Made by a program: the position numbers and the translations under genes
NCBI GenBank assembly: GCA_020056225.1
Contig: JAGVIE010000044.1
Coordinates: 1 to 64,000 of the forward strand
Direction of reading: 5' to 3'
DNA: 64,000 bases
Source of the DNA: Bacteroidota bacterium
GTDB taxonomy: Bacteria > Bacteroidota > Ignavibacteria > UBA10030 > SZUA-254
Shown here: positions 1 to 9,893 of the stretch, one piece after another
How positions within the stretch are numbered: the first letter of the stretch is position 1
How the letters are laid out: each line of letters opens with the position of its first letter
The notes under the pieces: generated by a model
Database searches by the model: none
What the model was told of the DNA's origin: nothing
Seen by the model: only the letters and a program-made list of their open reading frames with translations

Positions 1-49
1 TCTTCTTCTTCTGACTTGTTCTGCTTCCATTTCGGACTTCTCCTTTTCT

Positions 50-556
50 CTAATATACTGGCTTTTCTCTCTGTCCGAAAATTAGGGGGAAGATCAATCG
101 AACAATGAGAGAGCCCATACTATGAGAAAGAAATACAATGTTGTTTCCTTCAAAATTATTTAGCTCATTTAAGTAGTTACCTAATTTTATTGAGGTAGTT
201 TTGATATCTTGACGCCAATCGTATCCGAAGAGAATCAAATCTTTTCCTTCTTCATAATGCATTTTTTGGGTAAGAAACTCCAGTAAAGATAGATATACAT
301 TTCTTTTCAACGTATTATGGAATTTCACTTCCCGTATTATTCTACCAGGTATTAATTTCCTTGACAATACACTTGGTTCGCTGGCTAAAAAGTGTAATAG
401 TACACTTATATCTTCTCCCCATACAGTAAAGTTTTCATATTCTTTTTGTTCCCCTTCACCAGAATAAATTAATTCAGTACACATTATCCCAGTAACGAAA
501 ACGAGAATATGTTTATGTCGCTCTCTCACTAAGAGTAAAAAATATTTATATAGCAT
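50..556 (-). pseudogene. Truncated LCAT-like lipase/acyltransferase (alpha/beta hydrolase)
   Basis: The 168-residue product resembles the N-terminal half of bacterial lecithin:cholesterol acyltransferase-like hydrolases. Visible marks are an early hydrophobic strand with VFVTGIM (about residues 19-25), the family-like FGYDWRQD at about 110-117, and a nucleophile elbow SHSMGS with Ser146 as the probable nucleophile (first Gly of the usual GxSxG replaced by Ser). The protein stops about 20 residues after the elbow, so the downstream catalytic Asp and His that the fold requires are absent; family members are normally well over 300 residues. It could be a gene broken by a nonsense or frameshift mutation, with the 3' part before the window. 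It lies next to a degenerate insertion sequence, fitting a decaying locus. Family call moderately sure; function probably lost. Confidence 0.5.
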
Positions 557-666
557 CTAATAATTACTTGCTAAATATAGTTATTACACACATAAGATGC
601 AATCCGTTATTGATTTATCGAGTTGCCCTATAAAAAAGGTAACCGAAGGGGTTTGCAAAAGGATTC

Positions 667-693
667 GTTGCCTCATAATATAGGTAACCCAAG
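667..693. repeat. IS left terminal inverted repeat
   Basis: 27 bp starting GTTGCCTCATAATA and ending AACCCAAG; its reverse complement is found, with one extra base, at 2050-2077. A ribosome-binding-like GAAAAGGA follows at once, 7 bp before the transposase ATG at 707. Confidence 0.85.
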
Positions 694-706
694 AAAAGGA
701 CCGATT

Positions 707-2019
707 ATGATGAGCAACGGATCAAGGCAAGAGTACCTCAGTGAGATACAGGAACGATACTGGCTTGCCGGCAGGAAAGAGAAGGGAACGATCTTAGATG
801 AATTTAGCTCTACCTGCCGATACAACCGGAAGTATGCTATACGGGTATTGAATATCCTTCCGAAACAACGGAAGGCTCGACAAAAGAAACGTAGAGGAAG
901 ACCAAAACATTACCATCATGAACATGTCATTCAATTTCTTCGCGATCTGTGGCAAGCGACCAACCTTGCCTGTTCAAAACGACTCAAGGCTATGATTCCG
1001 CTTTGGCTTCCATACTACGAGCAAACATATGATTTTGAACTTTCACTCGAAGTCAAAACATCTCTGATGAATATTTCACACTCCACAATTGATCGCCTCT
1101 TGGCTCCATTGCGATCACGCTATCAAAAAATCGGTCTTTCCACTACCAAGCCCGGCTCATTGCTGAAGAAACATATTCCCATTAGAGTCAATCAATGGGA
1201 TGAAACAAAGCCAGGGTTTCTTGAGGCTGACATCCCGCTATTAGCGGGACTCACTGCGGTACGTCAATGGCTGGCATGTTTGTCTATACGGTTAATACAG
1301 TTGATATTGCTACAGGGTGGACAGAACAAAGAGCTACATGGGGAAAAGGCGAATACGGTGTTTTACAAGCAATTGCCAGCATTGAGCAATCGCTTCCGTT
1401 CCGTCTCCGTGGGTTCGACTCTGATAACGGCAGTGAGTTCCTCAACTGGCGTCTTCTGAAGTATCTTACCAACAGAAAACGACCCGTACAATTTACCCGA
1501 TCTCGTGAATACCACAAAGATGATAATGCTCATGTGGAAGGAAAGAACTGGACTCATGTCAGACAGTATCTTGGCTATCGTCGGTTCAATCACCATGACT
1601 ATGCAACGCTCTTCAATGAATTATATACTTCCGAATGGAGATTGTTCTTCAACTTCTTTCTCCCTTCAATGAAGCTTCTCGATAAACAACGCATCGGTTC
1701 ACGAACAATCAAAAAACACGATCCACCAAAAACTCCATTCCAACGTGTTCTTGAATCTATTCATGTCACGCCTGCAATCAAGCTACAACTTCGTCAACAG
1801 CATCGCTCCCTGAATCCGTTTCTTTTGCATCATACTATCAAACGAAAAATCACTGCTATCTTCAGGCATCTGCCACAGACTACGCCGCTCGACCAGAAAA
1901 AAACCATAACCCGGAATAATGATCGATATCAATCAATGTTACCCAAAACCTTTACTCATAATAGCTCTACAGAAAGGAAAAACAATGTTATCTTCTCTAA
2001 GAAAAAAACCCTTGCTTAA
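707..2019 (+). pseudogene. Frameshifted DDE (rve-type) IS transposase
   Basis: Two overlapping frames together make one integrase-core transposase of about 435 residues. The first frame (start ATG at 707, inside the left repeat's inner edge and preceded by GAAAAGGA) carries the N-terminal helix-turn-helix region and reaches WDETKPGFLEAD, the first catalytic Asp. The second frame picks up at HCGTSMAGMFVYT (about 1252 on) and carries GFDSDNGSEF (second Asp) and DNAHVEGKNW (catalytic Glu). An upstream in-frame start at 623 is outside the element and unlikely. The two frames are separated exactly by a small palindrome at 1233-1249, so the break looks like an insertion rather than programmed frameshifting. 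Inactive unless rescued. Confidence 0.85.
1233..1249. repeat. Small GC palindrome inside the transposase gene
   Basis: TCCCGCT-ATT-AGCGGGA: a perfect 7-bp stem with a 3-nt loop. It falls precisely between the first catalytic Asp codon and the continuing reading frame in the other phase, and the residues it encodes do not look like the transposase family. It resembles the core of palindromes at 55211-55235 and 58944-58968. Confidence 0.7.
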
Positions 2020-2049
2020 TACCTCTTTCTCTTCGTATCTTTCCCTTCA

Positions 2050-2077
2050 CTTGGGTTACATTTTATTATGAGGCAAC
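2050..2077. repeat. IS right terminal inverted repeat
   Basis: 28 bp, the inverted copy of 667-693. It lies about 30 bp after the transposase stop at 2019 and marks the outer end of the element. Confidence 0.85.
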
Positions 2078-2157
2078 TGGTTATTACCATTGCTTTTATT
2101 CCAAATTTTGGCGATATTGAAGCACTTTTTGACATTCAGAAACCTACTACGGAGTAA

Positions 2158-3438
<1,281 letters not shown>

Positions 3439-3457
3439 CATGATAAAGGGCTGAGCC

Positions 3458-4501
3458 ATGAAACAAGTTTTCGCTGTTTTAGCGATCTTTATTTTCACCT
3501 CACTTGCATTCACACAGGAGAGAAGTGAAGATTCCACAGGATTGGAAGATATCGTCCAATCGTTTCTCGGATTAAACCAGCCGAAGCTCGGTTTCATGGC
3601 TCAATTCGCAGGGGAAGTATCCGACAATGGTTACAATACCACAAGCGCATTCACGATACGTAATCTCCGGATGTATTTTAGTGGATCGGTAGGCGAACAT
3701 TTTAAATACTTCTTCCAGGGAAATCTCAACGGTGGTTTTGAGATGCTTGATTTGAAATTATCATATATCTTTGATGAACATTTGAGAATAGATGGGGGAA
3801 GATTTAAAACTCCGTTCGGAGTAGAATATCTTGTTAACGATGCGAAACTCCTTTTTGTAAAACGTTCGACTGTTGCTTCAACCATCGGAACATTTAGAAA
3901 ATACGGCATGCAAGCTCAGGGTTCTTTATTGGATAAGCGGATAATTTTGACGGCAGGTGCATTTAATAGTGAGTATTCTTATCCGAAAAAAGTTTCTCTC
4001 TTCATTGGTAAAGCTCATACTATCCCAATAAAGTCCGATGAATTGATACCTGATTTTCAATTTGAAGCTGGTGGAAGCATTGTTTACACGCGCAACGAAT
4101 CTGATCTGTATCATTTTATTTTTTATCGAAACAATCATATTCTATTCAGTACAGATGCAAAATTGACTTATGATCGGTATTGGATTGGAGGGGAATACTT
4201 CGCTGCAACAAGTAACCGGCATTTGACTCTGGATGGATTTTACATAGATGCCGGCGGCACAATCAATTCTGAGTTTGAAGTGATTGGACGGTTCGACTGG
4301 TCTGGTAAATATTTGAAAGATGTATATTTGAATCATATCCGGCAATATATAAGCATTTACGATATTAGCAGAAAATATCTCATCGGAGTAAATTACTATC
4401 CATTGAATCACATTAAGCTGCAACTCGATTACGAAAGAGATTATACATTAAAGATGAATTCTGCATGGTTGAATTGTCAGTATGCAATAAATTTTGAATA
4501 A
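3458..4501 (+). CDS. Porin-like outer-membrane beta-barrel protein (phosphate-selective porin O/P type)
   Basis: A 347-residue exported protein. Residues 1-20 are a Sec signal peptide (MKQVFAVLAIFIFTSLAFTQ). The mature part has alternating amphipathic strands rich in aromatic residues; the stretch FTIRNLRMYFSGSVGEHFKYFFQGN followed by IDGGRFKTPFGVEYL is typical of the OprO/OprP-like porin family seen across Bacteroidota. The protein is somewhat short for that family (usually nearer 400). It ends ANFE-like without a clear C-terminal aromatic. The gene sits 19 bp after enolase and 27 bp before a phosphohexomutase, so it is probably co-transcribed. The transported substrate cannot be read from the sequence; the family name does not prove phosphate specificity. 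Confidence 0.75.
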   Translation: MKQVFAVLAIFIFTSLAFTQERSEDSTGLEDIVQSFLGLNQPKLGFMAQFAGEVSDNGYNTTSAFTIRNLRMYFSGSVGEHFKYFFQGNLNGGFEMLDLKLSYIFDEHLRIDGGRFKTPFGVEYLVNDAKLLFVKRSTVASTIGTFRKYGMQAQGSLLDKRIILTAGAFNSEYSYPKKVSLFIGKAHTIPIKSDELIPDFQFEAGGSIVYTRNESDLYHFIFYRNNHILFSTDAKLTYDRYWIGGEYFAATSNRHLTLDGFYIDAGGTINSEFEVIGRFDWSGKYLKDVYLNHIRQYISIYDISRKYLIGVNYYPLNHIKLQLDYERDYTLKMNSAWLNCQYAINFE

Positions 4502-4528
4502 CCCACTAACAAAAAGCATTAAGAAAAC

Positions 4529-5959
4529 ATGACTAACGACATCAAATTCGGTACTGACGGCTGGCGCGGCAAGATAGCCGATGATTACACATTCGATAAC
4601 GTCCGGCGATGCACGCAGGGCTTTGCCGATTATTTAAAATCAGTTTACCAACCAGATAAAATACAACACGGCGTAGTAGTTGGTGGCGACAGACGTTTTC
4701 ATTCTGAAAACTTTGCCGTTGCTGCCGCTGAAGTTCTCGCGGCAAACGGAATCCCGGTTCACTTTTGCGGAGGCGGCGTGCCGACACCGGTAATTTCCTT
4801 CAGCGTTAAAGCACGGAATGCCATAGCCGCCATCAATATCACTGCAAGTCACAACCCACCAGCAGATAATGGTTTTAAAGTCCGTGACGAGAACGGTGGG
4901 GCTATCGATCCGGATGGATTACTTAAGATTGAAGCGCTTATCCCGAAGGATGTTTCATCCGTAAAGCGAATTAAATTTGATGATGGGATTGCCTCGGGCA
5001 AAATAATGAAATTCAATGCCGACGAAGATTATATCAGGCAAATCAAAAAGTTAGTCGATCTTGAGCCGATAAAACAGGCAGGCTTCAAAGTTCTCGTCGA
5101 TCCGATGTGGGGCAACGGCGCCGGTTGGTTTACGCGATTGATCGGCGGTGGCAAAACCCAGATCATCGAAATCCACAGTGAACGCAATCCAATTTTCCCT
5201 GAGATGCACCGTCCAGAACCGATTCCACCCAACATCGATGCCGGACTTACAAAAGCAAAAGAAATCGGCGCCGATGTTGTTGTAATTACAGACGGCGATG
5301 CAGACCGGTGCGGCTTTGCGGATGAGAATGGAGAATTCTTAGATCAGCTTCGTGTATATGCTTTGCTTGCGATGTATTTGTTGGATGTTCGCAAGCAACG
5401 AGGCGCGATTGTGAAAACACTATCCACAACCTCGATGCTCGAAGCTCTTGGAAAGATATACAATGTACCGGTTCACGAAACGGGAGTTGGTTTCAAGTTC
5501 GTCGCTCCAAAGATGATGGAAACCGACGCGATCATCGGCGGCGAGGAAAGCGGAGGATATGCATTTCATGGTCATGTGCCTGAACGCGATGGAATACTCG
5601 CCGGACTTCTCTTCCTCGATTTTATGGTGAAGACAAAATTGAAACCCTCTCAGCTTCTTGCCAAGCTTTTCGAGAAAGTCGGACCGCATTTTTACGATCG
5701 GATCGATACGATCATCGAGGCGAGTCAAAAAGATGGAATCCTGAAAAACCTTAAAGAAAATCAACCCAAGAAATTAGGAAGTTGGGAAGTTGCGAATGTA
5801 AATCTAACTGATGGATTTAAGTTTATCCTCAACGATGGAAGCTGGCTGTTGATACGTTTCTCGGGAACAGAGCCGTTAGTGAGAATATATTCTGAAGCTC
5901 TGAGTAAGGCGCAAGTGAGCGTAATTCTTAATGAAGGGAAGAAACTCATTAAAGGATGA
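4529..5959 (+). CDS. Phosphoglucomutase/phosphomannomutase (alpha-D-phosphohexomutase)
   Basis: Interconverts hexose 1- and 6-phosphates, feeding glucose 1-phosphate to glycogen and nucleotide-sugar synthesis. All four signatures are present in the 476 residues: the phosphoserine loop TASHNP with Ser107, the Mg loop DGDADR at 255-260, the sugar-specificity loop GEESGG, and the C-terminal phosphate-binding [12 protein letters not shown]. Length is normal. Whether glucose or mannose is preferred cannot be decided from the loop alone. A GlgC/GlgA operon lies about 8 kb downstream, making supply of glucose 1-phosphate a plausible role (inference). The stop codon lies within the left arm of an inverted-repeat cassette starting at 5951. 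Confidence 0.93.
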   Translation: MTNDIKFGTDGWRGKIADDYTFDNVRRCTQGFADYLKSVYQPDKIQHGVVVGGDRRFHSENFAVAAAEVLAANGIPVHFCGGGVPTPVISFSVKARNAIAAINITASHNPPADNGFKVRDENGGAIDPDGLLKIEALIPKDVSSVKRIKFDDGIASGKIMKFNADEDYIRQIKKLVDLEPIKQAGFKVLVDPMWGNGAGWFTRLIGGGKTQIIEIHSERNPIFPEMHRPEPIPPNIDAGLTKAKEIGADVVVITDGDADRCGFADENGEFLDQLRVYALLAMYLLDVRKQRGAIVKTLSTTSMLEALGKIYNVPVHETGVGFKFVAPKMMETDAIIGGEESGGYAFHGHVPERDGILAGLLFLDFMVKTKLKPSQLLAKLFEKVGPHFYDRIDTIIEASQKDGILKNLKENQPKKLGSWEVANVNLTDGFKFILNDGSWLLIRFSGTEPLVRIYSEALSKAQVSVILNEGKKLIKG

Positions 5960-6448
5960 ATGCTGAAGGAAGAAGGATGAGATGTTAAGAATGAAGTGTG
6001 AAGAATGAAGTGTGAAGGATGAAGGATGATAAGATGATGGATTTGAGGAAGAGAACGAAAGAATTTGCCTTGATGATAATAAAGATTTACTCCTCTCTTT
6101 CGAAGACAACCGAAAATCAGGTTTTGGGGAAACAATTATTGAGATCGGGTACATCTGTCGGGGCACACTATCGAGAAGGATGTCGCGCACGATCTAATGC
6201 AGAATTTATTAGTAAATTAGAAGGTGGATTGCAGGAACTTGAAGAGACACAGTATTGGTTAGAATTACTTATTGAAACAGCAAAATCAGACTCATCTGTA
6301 TTTCAAGAAGCGCTAAAAGAATCTGATGAATTAATTGCCATATTCACAACTATTGTTAAAGAAGTAAAGTTTAAAGGTAAGAAATGATATTTCTAACAAA
6401 TAATTTATTCAAAGTCATTCATCCTTCAACCCCCATCATTCATCCTTT
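5951..6448. repeat. Inverted-repeat cassette enclosing a four-helix-bundle gene
   Basis: A 12-bp perfect inverted repeat, AAAGGATGAATG at 5951-5962 and its reverse complement at 6437-6448, brackets about 500 bp containing a single gene. Inside the left arm is an exact 14-bp tandem repeat (5987-6000 and 6001-6014) followed by further GAAGGATGA units; inside the right arm CATTCATCCTTC recurs at 6416-6427. The left arm overlaps the last codons of the upstream phosphohexomutase. The structure looks like a small inserted module; no transposase is inside it. Confidence 0.65.
6019..6387 (+). CDS. Four-helix-bundle protein (23S rRNA intervening-sequence protein family)
   Basis: The 122-residue (or 117-residue) product matches the small all-helical family PF05635, first seen encoded in intervening sequences of 23S rRNA genes. 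Characteristic are the N-terminal LRKRTKEFALMIIKIY helix, the LLRSGTSVGAHYREG turn near residue 41-55, and the EFISKLEGGLQELEETQYWLELL helix. The better start may be ATG 6034, which has AAGGA 7 bp upstream, rather than 6019. Here the gene is not in an rRNA operon but free-standing inside inverted repeats. The molecular role of these free-standing proteins is not established; nucleic-acid binding or a role with repeat cassettes is inference. Confidence 0.85.
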   Translation: MKDDKMMDLRKRTKEFALMIIKIYSSLSKTTENQVLGKQLLRSGTSVGAHYREGCRARSNAEFISKLEGGLQELEETQYWLELLIETAKSDSSVFQEALKESDELIAIFTTIVKEVKFKGKK

Positions 6449-6493
6449 CCAATGTTCTGTTTACTTAGCATTCAAAAAGTAGTAATACAAATT

Positions 6494-7039
6494 ATGCACA
6501 ATCCCAAAACGATTTTCGTCCTGATCCTGCTTCTATGCTTGAGTGCTATTGCTTTTTCATCAACAAGACAGAAAACAAAGAAACAACCGCAGAAAAAAAT
6601 TGAAACAATCGGGAAAGTAGCGGCTGATTACGGAAAGTACGAATTCAGTTTTAAAGCGCTTGATGGAAAAACAATCCGGCTTTCGGACTATGCGGGTAAA
6701 GTTGTTCTCGTAAATATCTGGGCGCCATGGTGCCCACCCTGCAAAAAAGAAACGCCCGGATTCGTGAGGCTATATGAACAATATCACAAAAAAGGGTTCG
6801 AGATATTGGGAGTTGCAGTTCAAACAACCGAGAGCAATGTCCGCGCATTCATGTCTGAATACAAAGTTCAATGGCAAATCGGCATCAAGGATGAAATCGC
6901 TAAGATGTACGGTACCTACGGAATCCCGGATAGTTATCTCTTTCGCCCCGATGGATCGCTGGTGAAAGAATTTGTAGGATATGCCAGCGAAGATGCGCTC
7001 GAACCGCTAATAAAAGAAGCTTTAAAACTTTCCAAGTAA
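6494..7039 (+). CDS. TlpA/ResA-like thiol-disulfide oxidoreductase
   Basis: An exported or membrane-tethered thioredoxin-fold protein. From ATG 6494 it has 181 residues: a hydrophobic signal/anchor at about 5-22, the TlpA-type lead-in LDGKTIRLSDYAGKVVLVNIW, the active site WCPPC with Cys80 and Cys83, and the cis-Pro region YGIPDSYLF. The WAPWCPPCKKE form is typical of periplasmic reductases serving cytochrome c maturation or other disulfide reduction. An in-frame start 42 bp earlier (6452) would add 14 unsupported residues. It is followed by a terminator-like hairpin, so it is probably the last gene of its unit. The specific electron donor or client cannot be told from context. Confidence 0.88.
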   Translation: MHNPKTIFVLILLLCLSAIAFSSTRQKTKKQPQKKIETIGKVAADYGKYEFSFKALDGKTIRLSDYAGKVVLVNIWAPWCPPCKKETPGFVRLYEQYHKKGFEILGVAVQTTESNVRAFMSEYKVQWQIGIKDEIAKMYGTYGIPDSYLFRPDGSLVKEFVGYASEDALEPLIKEALKLSK

Positions 7040-7096
7040 AACAAAAAGTTATTTCCCCTCATTCCACATCCGATATTAAGCAAGGTTACCTCTGAT

Positions 7097-7135
7097 ATTA
7101 ATATCGGGCATTCTCGTCCGATATCAATATTTTTT
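7097..7135 (+). terminator. Rho-independent terminator
   Basis: Stem ATTAATATCGG (7097-7107) pairs with CCGATATCAAT (7118-7128) with one mismatch around a 10-nt loop, followed by a T run (7130-7135). It lies about 60 bp after the thioredoxin-like gene. Confidence 0.7.
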
Positions 7136-7220
7136 CATCAGTTTAACGCTTGAGATTCTCTTTGCTTCTTGTTATATTCTTTCATCGCGATAACGATAAT
7201 TTTAAACTCGGGACATTATA

Positions 7221-8390
7221 ATGATTCATATCTCACAACGGATGAACCGTCTCGGTACCGAGACGGCATTTTTAGTTCTCGCAAAAGCAAAAGCGCTTGA
7301 GGCTCAAGGGAAAAAAATAGTTCATCTTGAAATCGGCGAGCCTGATTTCGATACACCCATGAACATCAAACTTGCGGCGAAAAAAGCCATTGATGACGGT
7401 TTCACACATTATGGTCCTGCGCCGGGACTGCCTCAGCTTCGAGAAGCCATCGCACGGCACATCTCTCAAACGCGCGGCATTGATGTAAAACCGGAGAATG
7501 TTGTAGTTACGCCGGGAGGTAAACCAGTCATGTTCTATACAATCCTGGCAACAGTTGATGAAGGCGATGAGGTAATTTATCCTAATCCCGGTTTCCCAAT
7601 TTATGAATCTGTGATTGAGTTCGTAGGGGCAAAAGCAGTTCCGCTAGTACTGAAGGAAGAGAATGAATTCCGTGTCGATGTGAACGATCTCAAGAAACTG
7701 ATTACAAAAAAAACGCGTTTGTTGATTCTAAACTCACCTCAAAACCCAACCGGTGGTATTTTGAGGCTCGAGGATTTCAATGAAATTGCAAAACTTACGA
7801 TTGAAAACGACATAATCGTTCTCGCTGATGAAATTTACAGTCAGATTGTTTACGGCGATTTCAAACATTACAGCATCGCGGCGCTTCCAGGCATGCAGGA
7901 ACGAACGATCATACTCGACGGCTTTTCGAAAACCTTCGCGATGACCGGCTGGCGTCTCGGTTACGGAGTAATGCCGGCGGAATTGGTTTCGCTTATTACA
8001 CAGCTTCAGATCAACAGCAATTCATGCACGGCAAGTTTTACTCAAATTGCCGGTGTGGAAGGACTCAACGGTAAGCAGGATGAAGTCCACCGGATGGTGA
8101 AAGAGTTTAAGAAACGCCGCGACATAATTGTGGATGGATTGAACTCGATCCCCGGCTTTAAATGTCTCAAACCTCATGGCGCGTTTTATGTTTTCCCTAA
8201 TATTCGAGGAACCGGAATGAATTCTCGCGATCTCGCCGATAAACTTTTGAATGAAGCAGGTGTTGCCTGTCTATCGGGAACTGCTTTCGGGAAATTCGGT
8301 GAAGGATACCTTCGTTTCTCATACGCAAACTCGATTCCCAATATCGAATGGGCGCTTGAAAGTATAAGGAAAACATTAAAGACAAAATAA
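7221..8390 (+). CDS. PLP-dependent class I/II aminotransferase (aspartate aminotransferase-like)
   Basis: A 389-residue fold-type I aminotransferase. Seen are the substrate-binding EIGEPDFDTP near residue 37-46, YGPAPGLPQLREAIA, NSPQNPTGG with Asn175, ADEIY with Asp203 and Tyr206 that hold the PLP ring, and the Schiff-base lysine Lys237 in DGFSKTFAMTGWRLGY; the carboxylate-binding Arg is in the C-terminal YLRFSYANS. The subfamily is the aspartate/broad-specificity Ib type. The start ATG follows GGGACATTATA, a weak ribosome site. It stands alone between a terminator and nikR, so no pathway partner is visible. Exact amino-acid specificity cannot be settled by eye. Confidence 0.9.
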   Translation: MIHISQRMNRLGTETAFLVLAKAKALEAQGKKIVHLEIGEPDFDTPMNIKLAAKKAIDDGFTHYGPAPGLPQLREAIARHISQTRGIDVKPENVVVTPGGKPVMFYTILATVDEGDEVIYPNPGFPIYESVIEFVGAKAVPLVLKEENEFRVDVNDLKKLITKKTRLLILNSPQNPTGGILRLEDFNEIAKLTIENDIIVLADEIYSQIVYGDFKHYSIAALPGMQERTIILDGFSKTFAMTGWRLGYGVMPAELVSLITQLQINSNSCTASFTQIAGVEGLNGKQDEVHRMVKEFKKRRDIIVDGLNSIPGFKCLKPHGAFYVFPNIRGTGMNSRDLADKLLNEAGVACLSGTAFGKFGEGYLRFSYANSIPNIEWALESIRKTLKTK

Positions 8391-8467
8391 TCCTCTTAGT
8401 ACGCCGGGAACAATACTCTCCTTAATCACTGAAATTTTAATCCGGTATTTGCATTTCTCAATTAATC

Positions 8468-8494
8468 GTGCTATATTTCTAAAAAACGTAGCAC
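8468..8494. promoter_or_regulatory. Candidate NikR operator
   Basis: GTGCTA at 8468-8473 and TAGCAC at 8489-8494 form a perfect 6-bp dyad separated by 15 bp, ending 6 bp before the nikR ATG. The known Escherichia coli NikR box has 6-bp half-sites separated by 16 bp, so geometry is close though the half-site sequence differs. Autoregulation is an inference. Confidence 0.4.
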
Positions 8495-8500
8495 ACTCAT

Positions 8501-8944
8501 ATGAAAAAACTTATTCGATTCGGCGTCTCGATTGAGGAAACACTTCTCGGACGCTTTGATAAACTTATTACTGGAAAAGGTTATACAAACCGCTCGGAAG
8601 CCATCCGCGATATCGTACGCGAGAAACTTGTAGAAGAAAGCGTGGAGGAATCGACGGGTGAAGTCTACGGTGCTCTCGTCTACATTTACGATCACCACAA
8701 GAGGGATCTGGAAAAAAGTCTTGCCAACTTACAACACAAACATTTTCACAACATCATTTCAACGAGCCACGTCCACATTGATCGTGACCAGTGCTTCGAG
8801 GTAATCCTCCTACGCGGCAAAGCGGGAATATTGAAACAGATCGCTGAAAAACTCCTGAGCTTTACCGGTGTGAAGCACGGCAAACTGACACTGACAACAT
8901 CGCTGACGAAACATCCACAAACAAAACATCATCATCATCATTGA
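8501..8944 (+). CDS. nikR: NikR nickel-responsive transcriptional regulator
   Basis: A ribbon-helix-helix repressor fused to an ACT-like nickel-sensing domain. The 147 residues start with the DNA-binding strand KKLIRFGVSIEETLL and helices with NRSEAIRDIVRE; the sensing part carries all four expected nickel ligands in the right spacing: His79, His90, His92 and Cys98. A run of five histidines at the very C terminus is an addition to the usual family architecture and might store or scavenge metal (inference). It normally represses nickel uptake when nickel is plentiful. A dyad just before the start may be its own operator, and the outer-membrane gene 12 bp downstream is a likely regulated partner. 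Confidence 0.95.
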   Translation: MKKLIRFGVSIEETLLGRFDKLITGKGYTNRSEAIRDIVREKLVEESVEESTGEVYGALVYIYDHHKRDLEKSLANLQHKHFHNIISTSHVHIDRDQCFEVILLRGKAGILKQIAEKLLSFTGVKHGKLTLTTSLTKHPQTKHHHHH

Positions 8945-8956
8945 AAGGTACTCTTC

Positions 8957-9688
8957 ATGAAAAAAATTGTTATCACTGTTGTACTTTTATCTCTCTTCGC
9001 AAGCACTGCTTATCCATGCTTTGATACATATCTCTTCCTCAGGAGAGGATCGATGGTTTATCCATATAAATCCATCGTATTCGATCTTAACAACGAATAT
9101 TCTTTCAACAAACTTGGAAGTCCGCAGAACGATATGTTTTTTCTCAATGGAAATATTTATTACGGCGTAGTAAGAAACTTCTCGGTACAGTTCAGTCTAG
9201 GGTCTGGCGAGAAACCGCGTAACGATTTTAAAATCGATTCATACGGTATTAGAGGCGTTTACAATCTGTACACATCAGGCACACAAGATTACACTCTGGA
9301 TGTAATCGGGGAACATGCCGGACGGTTTGACGGAGTTGAAAATGAAGCGACATTTTCCTTACCAAACATCTTTCGCTTCGATCAATTCACATACGTACTT
9401 CATCCCACGGCAAGTTACGTGTTTGAAGATAAGAATATGACCATGGGCGGACACACCGGACTTTTCTACGATTTCAACCAAACGGGTGTTGTCGGAGTCG
9501 GGGCTGAGTATGCAAGCGTTCAAAGCAGCAGTTCAGCTGGGCAAAGGATAACGCAAAGTGAATTCTCTGCAAGCTTATTTCTCGGCGCATACCTCGGAAG
9601 CAACATCTACCTCCAGAACGAGATTGCTAAAGGGCTTGCAAACTCACGTGATTTCGGATTTGCTTTAACCACAAAAGTGATATTGTAA
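8957..9688 (+). CDS. Outer-membrane beta-barrel protein of unknown function, nikR-linked
   Basis: I do not recognise a named family. The 243-residue protein has a Sec signal peptide (about residues 1-20, cleavage near STAYPC), then a region of amphipathic beta strands (FDLNNEYSFN, VRNFSVQFSLGSG, GIRGVYNLY, FTYVLHPTASYVFED, GGHTGLFYDFN, SASLFLGAYLG) ending in a hydrophobic strand LTTKVIL, consistent with a small 10-12-stranded outer-membrane barrel. It begins 12 bp after nikR and is followed by a terminator, so the two form one transcript. An outer-membrane role in nickel supply is a guess from position only. Confidence 0.65.
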   Translation: MKKIVITVVLLSLFASTAYPCFDTYLFLRRGSMVYPYKSIVFDLNNEYSFNKLGSPQNDMFFLNGNIYYGVVRNFSVQFSLGSGEKPRNDFKIDSYGIRGVYNLYTSGTQDYTLDVIGEHAGRFDGVENEATFSLPNIFRFDQFTYVLHPTASYVFEDKNMTMGGHTGLFYDFNQTGVVGVGAEYASVQSSSSAGQRITQSEFSASLFLGAYLGSNIYLQNEIAKGLANSRDFGFALTTKVIL

Positions 9689-9719
9689 TTTCCTAAAGAC
9701 AACCAATCTGCTTATCAAA

Positions 9720-9752
9720 TAAAGCCGACCTCTCGACCGGGTTGGCTTTATT
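9720..9752 (+). terminator. Terminator after the nikR unit
   Basis: AAAGCCGACC (9721-9730) pairs with GGTTGGCTTT (9740-9749) with a single G-T wobble around a 9-nt loop, about 30 bp after the barrel gene. The tail is TTTATTATTT. Confidence 0.75.
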
Positions 9753-9893
9753 ATTTCCTGAAATCGTATAACACCCATTCAGAAAAGAAAACCACCACTG
9801 TCAGATTTCGGCAATAATAATCTAATACTGCCGCATCCCATATCGTCCGGTTTTTCCAATTGGGTTTTCTCTCGTAAAACATTATATTCTAAC

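Larger units (their letters stand above)
667..2077 (+). mobile_element. Degenerate insertion sequence (~1.4 kb) with DDE transposase
   Basis: About 1.41 kb is bounded by near-perfect terminal inverted repeats of 27 and 28 bp (667-693 and 2050-2077) and contains one transposase gene that fills it. The left repeat reads GTTGCCTCATAATATAGG... inward and the right repeat gives the same on the reverse strand with one extra base and two changes. I see no obvious short target-site duplication directly outside the repeats. It sits between the broken lipase and enolase, ending about 80 bp before the enolase start. The transposase resembles rve/DDE transposases often filed as ISNCY-like; the exact IS family is uncertain. 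Confidence 0.85.

Noticed and set aside
623-706. Upstream in-frame extension of the transposase from 623
   Set aside because: It begins outside the terminal inverted repeat and the proper start at 707 has its own ribosome site inside the element.
7094-7105. GATATTAATATC 12-bp palindrome as a regulator site
   Set aside because: It is part of the terminator stem after the thioredoxin gene, which explains it better.
8926-8943. Short CAT/CAC repeat at the nikR 3' end as a microsatellite
   Set aside because: It encodes the C-terminal histidine run of NikR and is too short to treat as a separate repeat.
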